A DNA stretch of 64,000 nt from Streptomyces sp. NA02950 (GTDB lineage Bacteria > Actinomycetota > Actinomycetes > Streptomycetales > Streptomycetaceae): NCBI RefSeq assembly GCF_013364155.1, contig NZ_CP054916.1, positions 3,034,501 to 3,098,500 on the forward strand, given 5' to 3'. The notes under the pieces were generated by a model, which was not told the DNA's origin, made no database searches, and saw only the letters and a list, made by a program, of their open reading frames with translations. The position numbers were made by a program, and so were the translations under genes. This document shows, in pieces, positions 52,856-62,159 of the stretch (positions are counted from its first letter, which is position 1; each line of letters starts with the position of its first letter).

Positions 52856-54202
52856 TTACAGACGTCCTACACCTTCGGATGGTTGCATGCGCCGGCCCTC
52901 GTCCGGATAGGGCGGAAATCTGCCCGCCAGTTCCGCCACTTTCTCCCGTATCACGCCCTCGTCCCGCAGCGCGGTTCCGATCAGCGCGGCTATGCGTTCC
53001 ATCTCGGGCGTTCCCATCCCCTGGGTGGTCACCGCCGCGGTGCCCAGCCGCAGCCCCTTGGTCCAGCCCGCGGGCTCCGTCGCGGACGCCAGCGCACACG
53101 TGTCCAGCACGATCCCGGCGGCGGCACAGCGGCCCCGTGCGGTGCGTCCGTCCAGGCCCAGCGGGGCCGGATCCACGGTGATCATGTGGGTGTCGGTACC
53201 TCCGGTGGTGACCGCGAGACCCTCCGCGACCAGCGCGTCGGCCAGCACCCGGGCATTGGCGACCACCCGCTGCGCATAGGCGGTGAAGGAGGGCGCGGCG
53301 GCCTCGCCGAACGCCACCGCCTTGGCCGCCACGGTGTGCATCTGGGCGCCGCCCTGGGTGAACGGGAACACCGCCCGGTCGATGCGCTCGGCCAGGTCCG
53401 CACCGCACAGCAGCATCCCGCCGCGCGGCCCGCGCAGCACCTTGTGTGTCGTTGCGCACACCACGTCGGCGTACGGCACCGGACTGGGCGCCGCCTTGCC
53501 CGCGACCAGGCCGATGGGATGCGCGGCGTCGGCGATGAGATACGCCCCGACCTCGTCCGCGACGGCCCGGAAGGCGGCGTAGTCGGGGTGGCGGGGATAG
53601 GAGATCGAGCCGCACACGATGGCCTTCGGGCGGTGGGCCCGGGCCAGCCCGTGGAGCTGGTCGTAGTCGATGAGCCCGGTGGCCGGATCGACGCCGTAGC
53701 CGATGAAGTCGAACCAGCGGCCGGAGAAGTTCGCCGGGGAGCCCATGGTGAGGTGGCCGCCGTGGGTCAGCGCCATGGCCAGCACGGTGTCGCCGGGCCG
53801 CAGCAGCGCGGCGTACGCGGCCAGTACCGCCGAGGAGCCCGAATGCGGCTGCACATTGGCGTGCTCCGCGCCGAACAGCGCCTTCGCGCGGTCCTGGGCG
53901 ACCCGCTCGGCGATGTCCACCAGTTCGCAGCCGCCGTGGTGGCGGGCTCCGGGGTAGCCCTCGGCGTACTTGTTGGCGAGCGGCGAGGCCAGGGCGGCGA
54001 GCACCGCGGGCGAGGTGAAGTTCTCCGCGGCGATCAGCTGGAGCCCGCTGGAGACGCGGTCCAGTTCGCTCAGGATGATCCCCGCGAGCTCGGGGTCCTG
54101 GCGGGCGAGCGCTTCGAAGTCGGGGCCCCAGGGGGTGCGGCCCGGGACACCGGCGGGATCGGCGGAGGTGCCGCCCCGGGGCCCTGCGGAGGTGACGGCC
54201 AT
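52856..54202 (-). CDS. Serine hydroxymethyltransferase-family PLP enzyme (divergent)
   Basis: The protein has 448 residues. Fold-type I PLP enzyme with the SHMT framework: LIAAENFTSPAVLAALASPL, NKYAEGYPGARHHGGCELVD, HANVQPHSGSSAVLAAYAAL, GDTVLAMALTHGGHLTMGSP, and the lysine loop CATTHKVLRGPRGG carrying the Schiff-base Lys. It differs from housekeeping GlyA in that the R-Y-Y-G-G-C motif is R-H-H-G-G-C, and LTHG is LTMG, so the substrate or activity may differ (threonine aldolase or another hydroxymethyl transfer). It lies in a run with the phosphatase homologue and sua5. Confidence 0.85.
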   Translation of the reverse strand: MAVTSAGPRGGTSADPAGVPGRTPWGPDFEALARQDPELAGIILSELDRVSSGLQLIAAENFTSPAVLAALASPLANKYAEGYPGARHHGGCELVDIAERVAQDRAKALFGAEHANVQPHSGSSAVLAAYAALLRPGDTVLAMALTHGGHLTMGSPANFSGRWFDFIGYGVDPATGLIDYDQLHGLARAHRPKAIVCGSISYPRHPDYAAFRAVADEVGAYLIADAAHPIGLVAGKAAPSPVPYADVVCATTHKVLRGPRGGMLLCGADLAERIDRAVFPFTQGGAQMHTVAAKAVAFGEAAAPSFTAYAQRVVANARVLADALVAEGLAVTTGGTDTHMITVDPAPLGLDGRTARGRCAAAGIVLDTCALASATEPAGWTKGLRLGTAAVTTQGMGTPEMERIAALIGTALRDEGVIREKVAELAGRFPPYPDEGRRMQPSEGVGRL

Positions 54203-54301
54203 CGCTGCTCACAGCCTTGGGAGGGTCGGTCGGGCGTCACCCCCAATGTAGGCCGGGCAGACCGTCCGTGCGCGCCGTGCGGCCGTCGCGGCCGGAGCTG
54301 C

Positions 54302-54964
54302 TCAGGCCGGGGCGGCGACCCCCGTCAGGGCCGTGACGACCGGGTCCAGCGCCTGGTGGATCTCGTCGCCGATGGAACGGAAGAAGGTGATGGGCGCCCC
54401 GTAGGGGTCATGCACCTCGTCCGCCTCCTCGTTGGGGGCCAGCAGCCAGCCGCGCAGCGCGGCCGCCGCCTGCACCAGCGCGCGGGCGCGCTCGACCACT
54501 CCGCCCGCCTCCTCCGGATCGGGGAGCGTGGCGGAGTCTATGGCCCGTACCAGCCGGGTGAACTCCTTGAGGGTGAAGGTGCGCAGCCCCGCCGAGTGCC
54601 CCATGGAGATGACCTGGGCCCGGTGGTCACGGGTCGCGGTGAGCACCAGATCGGCCCGAATCACGTGTTCGTCCAGCAGTTCGCGGCCGAGGAAACCGGC
54701 CGGGTCGGCGCCGAAGTCGGTCAGGACGGTCGCGGCGTGCGCCTCCATGGGCGCGCCCTCGTGCCCCCAGGTGCCCGCGCTCTCCACGATCAGTCCCCTG
54801 GTGCGGGCGCTGCCGAGGCGGTGGGCGAGGGCATGCCGGGTCAGCCGCTCGGTGATCGGCGAGCGGCAGACGTTGCCGGTGCTGACGTGGAGGATGCGGA
54901 AGGAGGTCTCGGCGTGCTTCGCCCGGTGTTCCGCTATGCCACGCCCCGTCTCAGGGGCTGTCAA
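54302..54964 (-). CDS. Low-molecular-weight protein tyrosine phosphatase homologue, nucleophile Cys replaced by Ser
   Basis: The protein has 220 residues. The P-loop is H-V-S28-T-G-N-V-C33-R34-S-P instead of V-C-x-G-N-x-C-R-S-P: the nucleophilic first cysteine is serine (codon AGC, read twice), while the second Cys and the Arg remain. The acid loop D-P-Y-G-A-P near the C-terminus is intact. It therefore probably binds phosphotyrosine or arsenate but cannot form the thiophosphate intermediate. It overlaps sua5 by 4 bp, so it is translationally coupled. Possible role: phospho-ligand sensor or trapping protein; this is inference. It has an N-terminal ~20-residue extension. Confidence 0.88.
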   Translation of the reverse strand: MTAPETGRGIAEHRAKHAETSFRILHVSTGNVCRSPITERLTRHALAHRLGSARTRGLIVESAGTWGHEGAPMEAHAATVLTDFGADPAGFLGRELLDEHVIRADLVLTATRDHRAQVISMGHSAGLRTFTLKEFTRLVRAIDSATLPDPEEAGGVVERARALVQAAAALRGWLLAPNEEADEVHDPYGAPITFFRSIGDEIHQALDPVVTALTGVAAPA

Positions 54965-55608
54965 TTGGCCACCTCGAGGTCGGGTACGACCTCGCGGAGC
55001 TGCTCGGGGTTAAGCGCGCCCGCGCGGAGCAGCACCGGCACCTTGCCGGTGACGTCGACGATGGAGGACGGCACGGCGGCGGGGGTGGGCCCGCCGTCGA
55101 GGTAGACCGAGACGGAGTCGCCGAGCATCTCCTGGGCGGCGTCGCAGTCCTGCGGGGACGGGTGGCCGGTGAGGTTGGCGCTGGAGACCGCCATCGGCCC
55201 GAAGTCGTTGAGCAGCTCGATGGCGACCGGGTGCAGCGGCATCCGGATCGCGACGGTGCCGCGGGTCTCCCCCAGGTCCCAGGTGAGCGACGGCTGGTGC
55301 CGGGCGACCAGGGTGAGCGCTCCGGGCCAGAAGGCGTCGACCAGCTCCCACGCCTGTTCGGAGAAGTCGGTGACCAGACCGTGCAGGGTGTTCGGGGAGC
55401 CGACGAGGACGGGGGTGGGCATGTTGCGGCCCCGGCCCTTGGCCTCCAGCAGATCGCCGACCGCCTCGGCGCTGAAGGCGTCCGCACCGATCCCGTACAC
55501 GGTGTCGGTGGGCAGCACGACCAGTTCGCCGCGGCGGACCGCGGACGCGGCCTCGCGCAGGCCGGTCTTGCGATCGGTGGCGTCCCCGCAGTCGTAGCGC
55601 CGTGCCAT
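54961..55608 (-). CDS. L-threonylcarbamoyladenylate synthase (Sua5/YciO/YrdC)
   Basis: The 215-residue enzyme makes the threonylcarbamoyl-AMP used for t6A modification of ANN-decoding tRNAs. The YrdC domain shows LVVLPTDTVYGIGADAFSAE, the K-x-R motif in LEAKGRGRNMPTPVLVG, GTVAIRMPLHPVAIELLNDF and AVSSANLTGHPSPQDCDAA. The short length (no C-terminal Sua5 domain) is TsaC-like. It lies 47 bp after prmC and overlaps the phosphatase homologue by 4 bp, giving a translation-fidelity cluster with prfA and prmC. Confidence 0.95.
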   Translation of the reverse strand: MARRYDCGDATDRKTGLREAASAVRRGELVVLPTDTVYGIGADAFSAEAVGDLLEAKGRGRNMPTPVLVGSPNTLHGLVTDFSEQAWELVDAFWPGALTLVARHQPSLTWDLGETRGTVAIRMPLHPVAIELLNDFGPMAVSSANLTGHPSPQDCDAAQEMLGDSVSVYLDGGPTPAAVPSSIVDVTGKVPVLLRAGALNPEQLREVVPDLEVAN

Positions 55609-55655
55609 TTAACGGACCTCCTCGTACGTGGCCAGGGTGGGGTGCGGTGCCGTCG

Positions 55656-56501
55656 TCACGGCATGGCCTTCCGCGCGGTGGCGAACCGGGGCCGGTTGTT
55701 CAGGTCGGGGTGGTCGGCGGCGTCCGCCCAGCCACGCTCCTCCGTGAAGATCCATGGCACCTGGCCGCCCTGGGTGTCTGCGTGCTCGATGACAACGACG
55801 CCTCCCGGACGCAGCAGCCGGTGGGCCGTGCGCTCCAGGCCGCGGATCACATCGAGGCCATCCTCGCCGGAGAACAGCGCGAGCTGGGGGTCGTGGTCGC
55901 GGGCCTCCGGTGCGACGTACTCCCACTCGGTCAGCGGGATGTACGGCGGATTGCTGATGACGAGGTCCACCTGCCCGTCGAGCTCGGGCAGGGCCGTCAT
56001 CGCGTCTCCGTGCTGGAGAACGACGCGGGACCCCTCGACGTTCTTGCGGGCCCACTGGACGGCGCCCTCGTCCAGCTCCACGGCGTGCACCCGGGAGCGC
56101 GGCACCTCCTGGGCGAGGGCGAGGGCGATGGCCCCGGAGCCGGTGCACAGGTCCACGATGAGCGGTTCGACGACGTCCATGGCCCGCACCGCGTCTATGG
56201 CCCAGCCGACCACCGACTCGGTCTCCGGACGGGGTACGAAGACACCCGGCCCGACCTGGAGCTCCAGATAGCGGAAGAAGGCCCGGCCGGTGATGTGCTG
56301 AAGGGGCTCGCGGGCCTCGCGGCGGGCGACCGCCTCCCAGTAGCGGGCGTCGAAGTCGGCGTCGGCGACGCCGTGCAGCTCACCCCGCTTGACGCCGTGC
56401 ACAAAGGCGGCGAGCTCCTCGGCGTCGAAGCGCGGAGAGGGCACGCCCGCGGCGGCCAGCCGCTGGGTGGCCTGGGCCACCTCGGCGAGCAGCACGTTCA
56501 C
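55656..56501 (-). CDS. prmC: Peptide chain release factor N5-glutamine methyltransferase
   Basis: The protein has 281 residues from GTG 56501 (GGAGGA 6 bp upstream). N-terminal helical substrate domain (1-75), then Rossmann methyltransferase: VFVPRPETESVV, LIVDLCTGSGAIALALAQEV (SAM loop) and the catalytic NPPY in DLVISNPPYIPLTEWEYV. It methylates the GGQ glutamine of release factors, and its substrate PrfA is encoded 51 bp upstream on the same strand. Confidence 0.97.
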   Translation of the reverse strand: MNVLLAEVAQATQRLAAAGVPSPRFDAEELAAFVHGVKRGELHGVADADFDARYWEAVARREAREPLQHITGRAFFRYLELQVGPGVFVPRPETESVVGWAIDAVRAMDVVEPLIVDLCTGSGAIALALAQEVPRSRVHAVELDEGAVQWARKNVEGSRVVLQHGDAMTALPELDGQVDLVISNPPYIPLTEWEYVAPEARDHDPQLALFSGEDGLDVIRGLERTAHRLLRPGGVVVIEHADTQGGQVPWIFTEERGWADAADHPDLNNRPRFATARKAMP

Positions 56502-56552
56502 TGAATTCCTCCAGCCGGTCCGGACAAGGGCACAGGACTTCCCGGTGGGTGC

Positions 56553-57623
56553 TTACTGCGCCGCGGCCAGCTTGGCGGCCGCGTCGGCGTCCACGCACGC
56601 CTGGATCACCGGGGCGAGTTCGCCGTCGAGCACCTGGTCCAAGTTGTACGCCTTGAAGCCGACCCGGTGGTCCGAGATCCGGTTTTCCGGGAAGTTGTAC
56701 GTACGGATGCGCTCGGAGCGGTCGACGGTGCGGACCTGGCTGCGGCGGGCGTCGGACGCCTCCTTCTCGGCCTCCTCCTGGGCCGCGGCCAGCAGCCGCG
56801 AGCGCAGGATGCGCAGTGCCTGCTCCTTGTTCTGGAGCTGGCTCTTCTCGTTCTGGCAGGAGACGACGATGCCGGTGGGCAGGTGGGTGATGCGCACCGC
56901 GGAGTCGGTGGTGTTGACCGACTGGCCGCCGGGGCCGGAGGAGCGGTAGACATCGATCCGCAGATCGTTGGGGCCGATCTCGACCTCGACCTCCTCGGCC
57001 TCCGGGGTGACCAGCACGCCGGCGGCGGAGGTGTGGATGCGGCCCTGCGACTCGGTGGCGGGCACCCGCTGCACGCGGTGCACCCCGCCCTCGTACTTCA
57101 GCCGGGCCCAGACGCCCTGGCCGGGCTCGGCGGAGCCCTTGGTCTTGACCGCGACCTGGACGTCCTTGTAGCCGCCGAGGTCGGACTCGTTGGCCTCGAG
57201 GATCTCGGTCTTCCAGCCCACGCGCTCGGCGTAGCGCAGATACATCCGCAGCAGGTCGCCCGCGAACAGGGCGGACTCCTCGCCGCCCTCGCCCGCCTTG
57301 ACCTCCAGGATGACGTCCTTGTCGTCGCTGGGGTCGCGGGGCACCAGCAGCAGCCGGAGCCGCTCGGTGAGCTCCTCGCGCCGCAGCTCCAGCTCCTTCA
57401 CCTCGTCGGCGAAGTCCGGGTCGTCCTGGGCGAGCTCCTGGGCCGTGCCGATGTCGTCGCCCGCCCGCTTCCAGTCGCGGTAGACGGCGAGGATCGGCGT
57501 CAGCTCGGCGTAGCGCTTGTTGAGCCGCATCGCCTCGCGCTGGTCGGCGTGGACCGCGGGGTCGGCGAGCCGCTTCTCGAGGTCGGCGTGTTCGCCGATG
57601 AGTTCCTCGACCGCCTCGAACAT
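56553..57623 (-). CDS. prfA: Peptide chain release factor 1
   Basis: The 356-residue factor recognises UAA and UAG. The codon-recognition tripeptide is P188-A-T190 in [14 protein letters not shown], typical of RF1. The peptidyl-tRNA hydrolysis motif is G232-G-Q234 in [16 protein letters not shown]. An N-terminal coiled coil ([20 protein letters not shown]) is complete. In this high-GC genome UGA predominates among stops, so RF2 probably carries most load. PrmC, which methylates Gln234, is encoded immediately downstream. Confidence 0.98.
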   Translation of the reverse strand: MFEAVEELIGEHADLEKRLADPAVHADQREAMRLNKRYAELTPILAVYRDWKRAGDDIGTAQELAQDDPDFADEVKELELRREELTERLRLLLVPRDPSDDKDVILEVKAGEGGEESALFAGDLLRMYLRYAERVGWKTEILEANESDLGGYKDVQVAVKTKGSAEPGQGVWARLKYEGGVHRVQRVPATESQGRIHTSAAGVLVTPEAEEVEVEIGPNDLRIDVYRSSGPGGQSVNTTDSAVRITHLPTGIVVSCQNEKSQLQNKEQALRILRSRLLAAAQEEAEKEASDARRSQVRTVDRSERIRTYNFPENRISDHRVGFKAYNLDQVLDGELAPVIQACVDADAAAKLAAAQ

Positions 57624-57690
57624 CGGGGCTCCCTGGGTGGTCTGCGTAAGGGCTTGCGGGGAAGAGCCGGGAAGGCCGGTGACGACAAAA

Positions 57691-57734
57691 CGCCGGTCCG
57701 GTCGCCCCAGGAGAGGGGCGACCGAAGACCGGCG
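57691..57734 (-). terminator. Terminator after rpmE
   Basis: An 18-bp stem (CGCCGGTCCGGTCGCCCC against GGGGCGACCG and GACCGGCG with a 2-nt bulge) and AGGAGA loop lie 13 bp after rpmE. Confidence 0.75.
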
Positions 57735-57746
57735 CCGTACGGGTCG

Positions 57747-57971
57747 CTACTTCTTGGCGGACCCGGCGTTCTTGCCGAAGCGGGCCTCGAACCGCGCCAC
57801 ACGGCCACCGGTGTCGAGGATCTTCTGCTTGCCCGTGTAGAACGGGTGGCACTCGGAGCAGATGTCGGCGCGGATGGTGCCGCCGCTCACGGTGCTACGG
57901 GTGGTGAAGGACGCGCCACAGGTGCAGCTGACCTGCGTCTCGACGTACTCCGGGTGGATGTCGCGCTTCAA
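57747..57971 (-). CDS. rpmE: 50S ribosomal protein L31, zinc-binding form
   Basis: The protein has 74 residues from TTG 57971 (AGGAGAA 5 bp upstream; [20 protein letters not shown]). Four cysteines, C16, C18, C38 and C41 (S-C-T-C-G, I-C-S-E-C-H-P), bind zinc, so this is the C+ paralogue that is replaced by a non-zinc form under zinc starvation in Streptomyces. A strong terminator follows. It lies between prfA and the LCP gene. Confidence 0.97.
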   Translation of the reverse strand: MKRDIHPEYVETQVSCTCGASFTTRSTVSGGTIRADICSECHPFYTGKQKILDTGGRVARFEARFGKNAGSAKK

Positions 57972-58083
57972 GGGATTCTCCTAGGTTCGGGAGGGTGCCG
58001 GGTCGACGGGCGGGTTGCCTGTCGTGAACCGGGACCGACGGTCCAGTCTGCCAGCACTGGCCGTATCCCCCAAAACCGGGGGT

Positions 58084-58107
58084 GGGGCCCGGATATTCCC
58101 GGGCCCC
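58084..58107 (-). terminator. Terminator after the LCP gene
   Basis: A perfect 9-bp stem GGGGCCCGG/CCGGGCCCC with an ATATTC loop lies 32 bp past the LCP stop. Confidence 0.75.
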
Positions 58108-58139
58108 GGCCGCGCCGTGCGGGGCGGCGCGGACCCGCG

Positions 58140-59255
58140 TTACTTGACGACCTTGCCCGCGCTGGTGGCGTCGCCGGCCGAGCCCTTGGTGGCGGACGCG
58201 GGGATCGGCCGGTCCTGCCGCAGCGCCCGCCACATCAGCTCGCACTTCCGCTTCATGGGCAGCACCCGGGCGGGGTCCTCGGGGTCGTACTGCACGGGCA
58301 GCGTGGTCATCTTCATATCGCCCGAGCCGATGCCCTTGAGGCCCTCGGCGAAGCCCTTCAGCTTGTTCACCGAGCCCAGCTCGGAGTCGGTGGTGAGGGC
58401 CTTGGTGGAGGTGTCCGCCAGGTCGTAGAGCTTCTTCGGGTTGTCGAACACGTCGACCTGCTTGATCTGGTCCAGCAGCGCCTTGACGAACGCCTGCTGG
58501 AGCTTGATCCGCCCGAGGTCGCTGCCGTCGCCGACGCCGTGCCGGGTCCGCACCAGGCCGAGGGACTGCTCTCCGTCGAGGCTGTGCGGGCCGGGCTCGA
58601 GGTCGAGGTGGCTCTTCTCGTCGTGGATCGGGGTGGTGGTGGTGATGTCGACGCCGCCGAGGTCGTTGATCAGCTGCTTGAAGCCGGAGAAGTCGACTTC
58701 GAGGTAGTGGTCCATGCGTATGTGGGTCATGGACTCGACGGTCTTCACGGCACAGGCCGGGCCGCCGACCTCGTAGGCGCTGTTGAACATGGCCTGCCGC
58801 GCCGCGGGCTTCTCCTCGCCGTCCTTCACGCAGGAGGGGCGCTTGACCATGGTGTCCCGCGGGATGCTGACCACGCTGGCCTTCTGGCGGCCCTGGTAGA
58901 CGTGGACGACCATCGCGGTGTCGGAGCGGGAGGTGCCCTCGTCCTTGCCGTACTTGGCGTTCTTCCCGGCCCGGGAGTCGGAGCCGAGGACGAGGATGTC
59001 CATCGAACCGTTGTCGACGTTCTTGGGGCGGTCGGAGCCGAGGGCGTTGTTGATGTCGACGCTGGTGAGGTTGCCGTTGAGCTTGTAGTAGAGGTATCCG
59101 AGTCCGGCACCGCCGAGGACCAGCACGGCGGCCAGGGTCCATATCGTGTAGTGCACGGCGCGGCGGCGGGTGCTGGGCCGTTTGCGGCGGCGGCCACCGG
59201 CTCCGCGCGCTCCTGGGCCCGGGCTCACCGGCGTACCGCTGCTGTCGTCAGCCAT
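58140..59255 (-). CDS. LytR-CpsA-Psr (LCP) family cell-wall glycopolymer ligase
   Basis: The protein has 371 residues. A basic cytoplasmic tail (GGRRRKRPSTRRRAV) precedes one membrane helix (about 36-58, YTIWTLAAVLVLGGAGLGYL). The LCP domain outside includes ILVLGSDSRAG, GTSRSDTAMVVHVYQGRQKA, VSIPRDTMV (conserved Arg-Asp for pyrophosphate/magnesium), YLEVDFSGFKQLINDLGGVD and LVRTRHGVGDGSDLGRIKLQ, with the catalytic arginines. It attaches undecaprenyl-linked glycopolymers to peptidoglycan. GAGGAG precedes the ATG. It may complete the pathway started by the WecA/TagO-like enzyme at 52 kb. Confidence 0.94.
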   Translation of the reverse strand: MADDSSGTPVSPGPGARGAGGRRRKRPSTRRRAVHYTIWTLAAVLVLGGAGLGYLYYKLNGNLTSVDINNALGSDRPKNVDNGSMDILVLGSDSRAGKNAKYGKDEGTSRSDTAMVVHVYQGRQKASVVSIPRDTMVKRPSCVKDGEEKPAARQAMFNSAYEVGGPACAVKTVESMTHIRMDHYLEVDFSGFKQLINDLGGVDITTTTPIHDEKSHLDLEPGPHSLDGEQSLGLVRTRHGVGDGSDLGRIKLQQAFVKALLDQIKQVDVFDNPKKLYDLADTSTKALTTDSELGSVNKLKGFAEGLKGIGSGDMKMTTLPVQYDPEDPARVLPMKRKCELMWRALRQDRPIPASATKGSAGDATSAGKVVK

Positions 59256-59579
59256 GTGCTCCTCAGTCCTCGTTTCCCGGGTACCCCCCTGACGTCACGG
59301 TCAGGCCTGGCATCGCGGTGCGGATCGGTGTCGCCCAGACAGACGAAAGGCCGAGCGCAAGGGTTGCACATGTTGTTTTCTTGCTTTTTGTTCGATCCGA
59401 GGCCGGTGCCGTTCGTCCCCTTCGTCCGCCTACCGCCTTGACCTGTGTTTTCGCTGCCCAGAACGACATCGCGGCCGGTCCGTGAGGGACTCGGCCGCTG
59501 TGGTTCAGATCTCAACAACAGATTCGGCAACGATCTCGACGGCGGTCCCGACGGCGATCTCCACCGTCGCCCGGACGGC
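59256..59579. other. Gap between the LCP gene and the rho terminator
   Basis: This stretch contains the LCP 5' region with an unusually AT-rich pocket (59368-59400, on the plus strand TGTTGTTTTCTTGC followed by TTTTTGTTCG) that may be a promoter or leader. No gene is supported. Direct-repeat-like GACGGCG units at 59535-59580 precede the rho terminator. Confidence 0.5.
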
Positions 59580-59615
59580 GAAGGGGCCTCCCCGCCGTGG
59601 CGGGAAGGCCCCTTC
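59580..59615 (-). terminator. Terminator after rho
   Basis: A 10-bp outer stem GAAGGGGCCT/AGGCCCCTTC with a further CCCCGCC/GGCGGG inner pairing lies 16 bp beyond the rho stop. Confidence 0.85.
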
Positions 59616-59631
59616 CGCGGACCGTGCCGGA

Positions 59632-61755
59632 TCAGTCGCCGTTGCCCGGGGTGGGCGTGGTCTTGGCGATCTGCATCAGGAACTCGGCGTTGGACTTGGT
59701 CTGCTTCATCTTGTCCAGCAGCAGTTCGATGGCCTGCTGCGAGTCCAGCGCGTGCAGCACCCGGCGGAGCTTCCAGACGATGTTCAGCTCCTCCGGCGCC
59801 AGCAGGATCTCCTCCTTGCGGGTGCTGGACGGGTCGACGTCCACCGCCGGGAAGATGCGCTTGTCGGCGAGCTTCCGGTCCAGCTTGAGCTCCATGTTGC
59901 CGGTGCCCTTGAACTCCTCGAAGATCACCTCGTCCATCCGCGAGCCGGTCTCGACCAGCGCGGTGGCCAGGATGGTCAGCGAGCCGCCGTCCTCGATGTT
60001 GCGCGCCGCACCGAAGAACTTCTTCGGCGGGTAGAGCGCGGTGGAGTCGACACCACCGGACAGGATGCGGCCGGAGGCGGGCGCCGCCAGGTTGTACGCA
60101 CGGCCCAGACGCGTGATCGAGTCCAGCAGCACCACCACGTCATGACCCAGCTCGACCAGGCGCTTGGCCCGCTCGATCGCCAGCTCGGCGACGGTGGTGT
60201 GGTCCTCGGCCGGGCGGTCGAAGGTCGAGGAGATGACCTCGCCCTTCACCGACCGCTGCATGTCGGTGACCTCTTCCGGCCGCTCGTCGACGAGGACGAC
60301 CATCAGATGGCACTCGGGGCTGTTGCGGGTGATCGCGTTGGCGATCGCCTGCATGATCATGGTCTTGCCGGTCTTCGGCGGGGCCACGATCAGGCCGCGC
60401 TGGCCCTTGCCGATCGGCGCGACCAGATCGATGATCCGGGTCGTCAGCCCGCTGGCCTCGGTCTCCAGCCGCAGCCGGTCCTGCGGGTAAAGCGGCGTCA
60501 GCTTGCCGAACTCCGGCCGCCCGCGCCCGGTTTCGGGCGCCATGCCGTTGACCGAGTCCAGCCGGACCAGCGCGTTGAACTTCTCGCGGCGCTCGCCCTC
60601 GCGCGGCTGACGGACCGCACCGGTGACGTGGTCGCCCTTGCGCAGACCGTTCTTGCGCACCTGGGCGAGCGAGACGTACACGTCGTTCGGGCCCGGGAGG
60701 TAACCGGAGGTCCGGATGAACGCGTAGTTGTCGAGGATGTCGAGGATGCCCGCGACCGGGATCAGCACATCGTCCTCGGACACCTGCGGCTCGTTGCCGA
60801 AGTCGTCGCGGCCACGGCGGCCACGGCGGTCGCGGTACCGGCCGCGGCGCCCGCGGCGCCCGCCCTCGAAGTCGTCGTCGGTGTCATCGGCGCCGGCGCG
60901 CTGCTGGCCCTGGCCGCGCCCGTCACGCTGCTGGCGGCCGCCGCCCTGCTGGCCGTCGTCCCCCTTGCCGCCGCGGCGGTCGCGCTGGCCGCCGCGCTCC
61001 CGGCGGTCGCCCTTCTGACCGCGCTCCTGGCGGTCCTGGCGGTCGGCGCCGCCCTTGCCGCCCTTACCCTCGGCGGTGTCCACGGCGGCCTCGGCCTTCG
61101 CGTCCGCCTTGGCCTCGGTCTTGGTCTCGACGGCGGTGGCCGTGGCCCCCTGCTCGGGGCTCCCGGCGGACGCGGTCGCACGACGGCGGCGGCGCTCACC
61201 GGCGGGCTGCTCATCGGCAGCCGGCTCGCCCGGCTGGCCCGGGATCTCGATCTGCTGCTGCGCCACAGCCTTCTCGGCCTGGTCGCTCTTCTCCGCCTTG
61301 GCGGACTTGTCGGCCTTGTCGGCCTTGTCGGCCTTGTCGGCCTTGCCCGCCTTCGCGGTCGTCTCCTGCTTGGCCGCGTCGGCGCTGCCATCGCCCGTAC
61401 GGACCCGGGAGGTGGCACGGCGCTTGGGCTTGGTCACCTCCTCGTCGGAGGCGCTCTCGGAGCTCTGGGCTCCGCCGGAGCCCGCGGCCTGCTTCTCCTT
61501 GATGACCTCGATCAGCTGGCTCTTGCGCATCCGCGCGGTGCCCTTGATGCCGAGGCTCGAGGCGAGCTGCTGGAGCTCCGCCAGGACCATGGCGTCAAGG
61601 CCGGTGCCCGAGCGGCGTCGCCGCGGGGCAGCGCCAGTGGCAGCACCGGTGGCAGGCGCGGCGGGAGCGTCCGTAGCGGGCGCGGCGGCATTGCCGACAC
61701 TGCTGTCGGAGGTACCGGAGGCGTTCACGCCCATCAGATCGGTGGTGTCGCTCAC
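59632..61755 (-). CDS. rho: Transcription termination factor Rho with large N-terminal insertion
   Basis: The 707-residue hexameric RNA helicase terminates transcription. The N-terminal helical domain (about 50-95, [33 protein letters not shown]) is separated from the S1/CSD RNA-binding fold (about 310-390, [39 protein letters not shown]) by ~210 residues of low complexity. That insertion has [13 protein letters not shown] repeats and RG/GQ-rich blocks ([20 protein letters not shown]) and is typical of actinobacteria. Walker A is [20 protein letters not shown]; the Q-loop and R-loop ([32 protein letters not shown]) are intact. Start ATG 61755. Confidence 0.97.
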   Translation of the reverse strand: MSDTTDLMGVNASGTSDSSVGNAAAPATDAPAAPATGAATGAAPRRRRSGTGLDAMVLAELQQLASSLGIKGTARMRKSQLIEVIKEKQAAGSGGAQSSESASDEEVTKPKRRATSRVRTGDGSADAAKQETTAKAGKADKADKADKADKSAKAEKSDQAEKAVAQQQIEIPGQPGEPAADEQPAGERRRRRATASAGSPEQGATATAVETKTEAKADAKAEAAVDTAEGKGGKGGADRQDRQERGQKGDRRERGGQRDRRGGKGDDGQQGGGRQQRDGRGQGQQRAGADDTDDDFEGGRRGRRGRYRDRRGRRGRDDFGNEPQVSEDDVLIPVAGILDILDNYAFIRTSGYLPGPNDVYVSLAQVRKNGLRKGDHVTGAVRQPREGERREKFNALVRLDSVNGMAPETGRGRPEFGKLTPLYPQDRLRLETEASGLTTRIIDLVAPIGKGQRGLIVAPPKTGKTMIMQAIANAITRNSPECHLMVVLVDERPEEVTDMQRSVKGEVISSTFDRPAEDHTTVAELAIERAKRLVELGHDVVVLLDSITRLGRAYNLAAPASGRILSGGVDSTALYPPKKFFGAARNIEDGGSLTILATALVETGSRMDEVIFEEFKGTGNMELKLDRKLADKRIFPAVDVDPSSTRKEEILLAPEELNIVWKLRRVLHALDSQQAIELLLDKMKQTKSNAEFLMQIAKTTPTPGNGD

Positions 61756-62159
61756 GAAGGGTCCTTCCCTGGAGCGGGCGTCGGCCTGTCTGGCTCGGCG
61801 ACCGGTTGTGCTGTCCGGCTGTGGTCCTTCCGTTACGGACCGGGCCGGGGCGGTGGTCCGCCGGGTTACGGCGGAGAGATCAGTTCATGGTTCCGGCGAG
61901 ACGGAAGACTTTCCTCGGCTCCGCCACGCCGATTCCGGAGCGTGCTCGATACTGCTCAGGCAGGCTGCTCAGGCAGTGCTGGGAGGCTCCCGGAAGAAGG
62001 GTGGTCCCTGATGGGGACACTGAGCACCTCGCCTCCGAGTACATCCAAGAGGCATCCAGTGCAGACTTGAGGTTAACACTACCGGATCCAACAAACATTC
62101 CCCCTCTCCAAGACCGGCAATCGAGTTTTCCCAGCGCCCGGGCCGTGCCGGGCGTGGTG
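61756..62159 (-). other. 404-bp rho leader region
   Basis: Between the thrB stop and the rho ATG. On the minus strand TAGTGT near 62090 could be a -10 without a clear -35. Two small frames begin soon after: ATG 62055 to TGA 61969 (28 codons) and ATG 62044 to about 61880 (54 codons, MYSEARCSVSPSGTTLLPGA). Neither has a ribosome site. A TGCTCAGGCAG direct repeat (61953, 61966) lies inside. The long leader would suit the autoregulation known for rho in other bacteria. Confidence 0.45.

Noticed and set aside
59482..62070. 862-codon open frame antisense to rho
   Set aside because: It is explained by rho codon bias; the apparent Ala/Leu/Val-rich protein mirrors the KAD and RG repeats and has no start signal.
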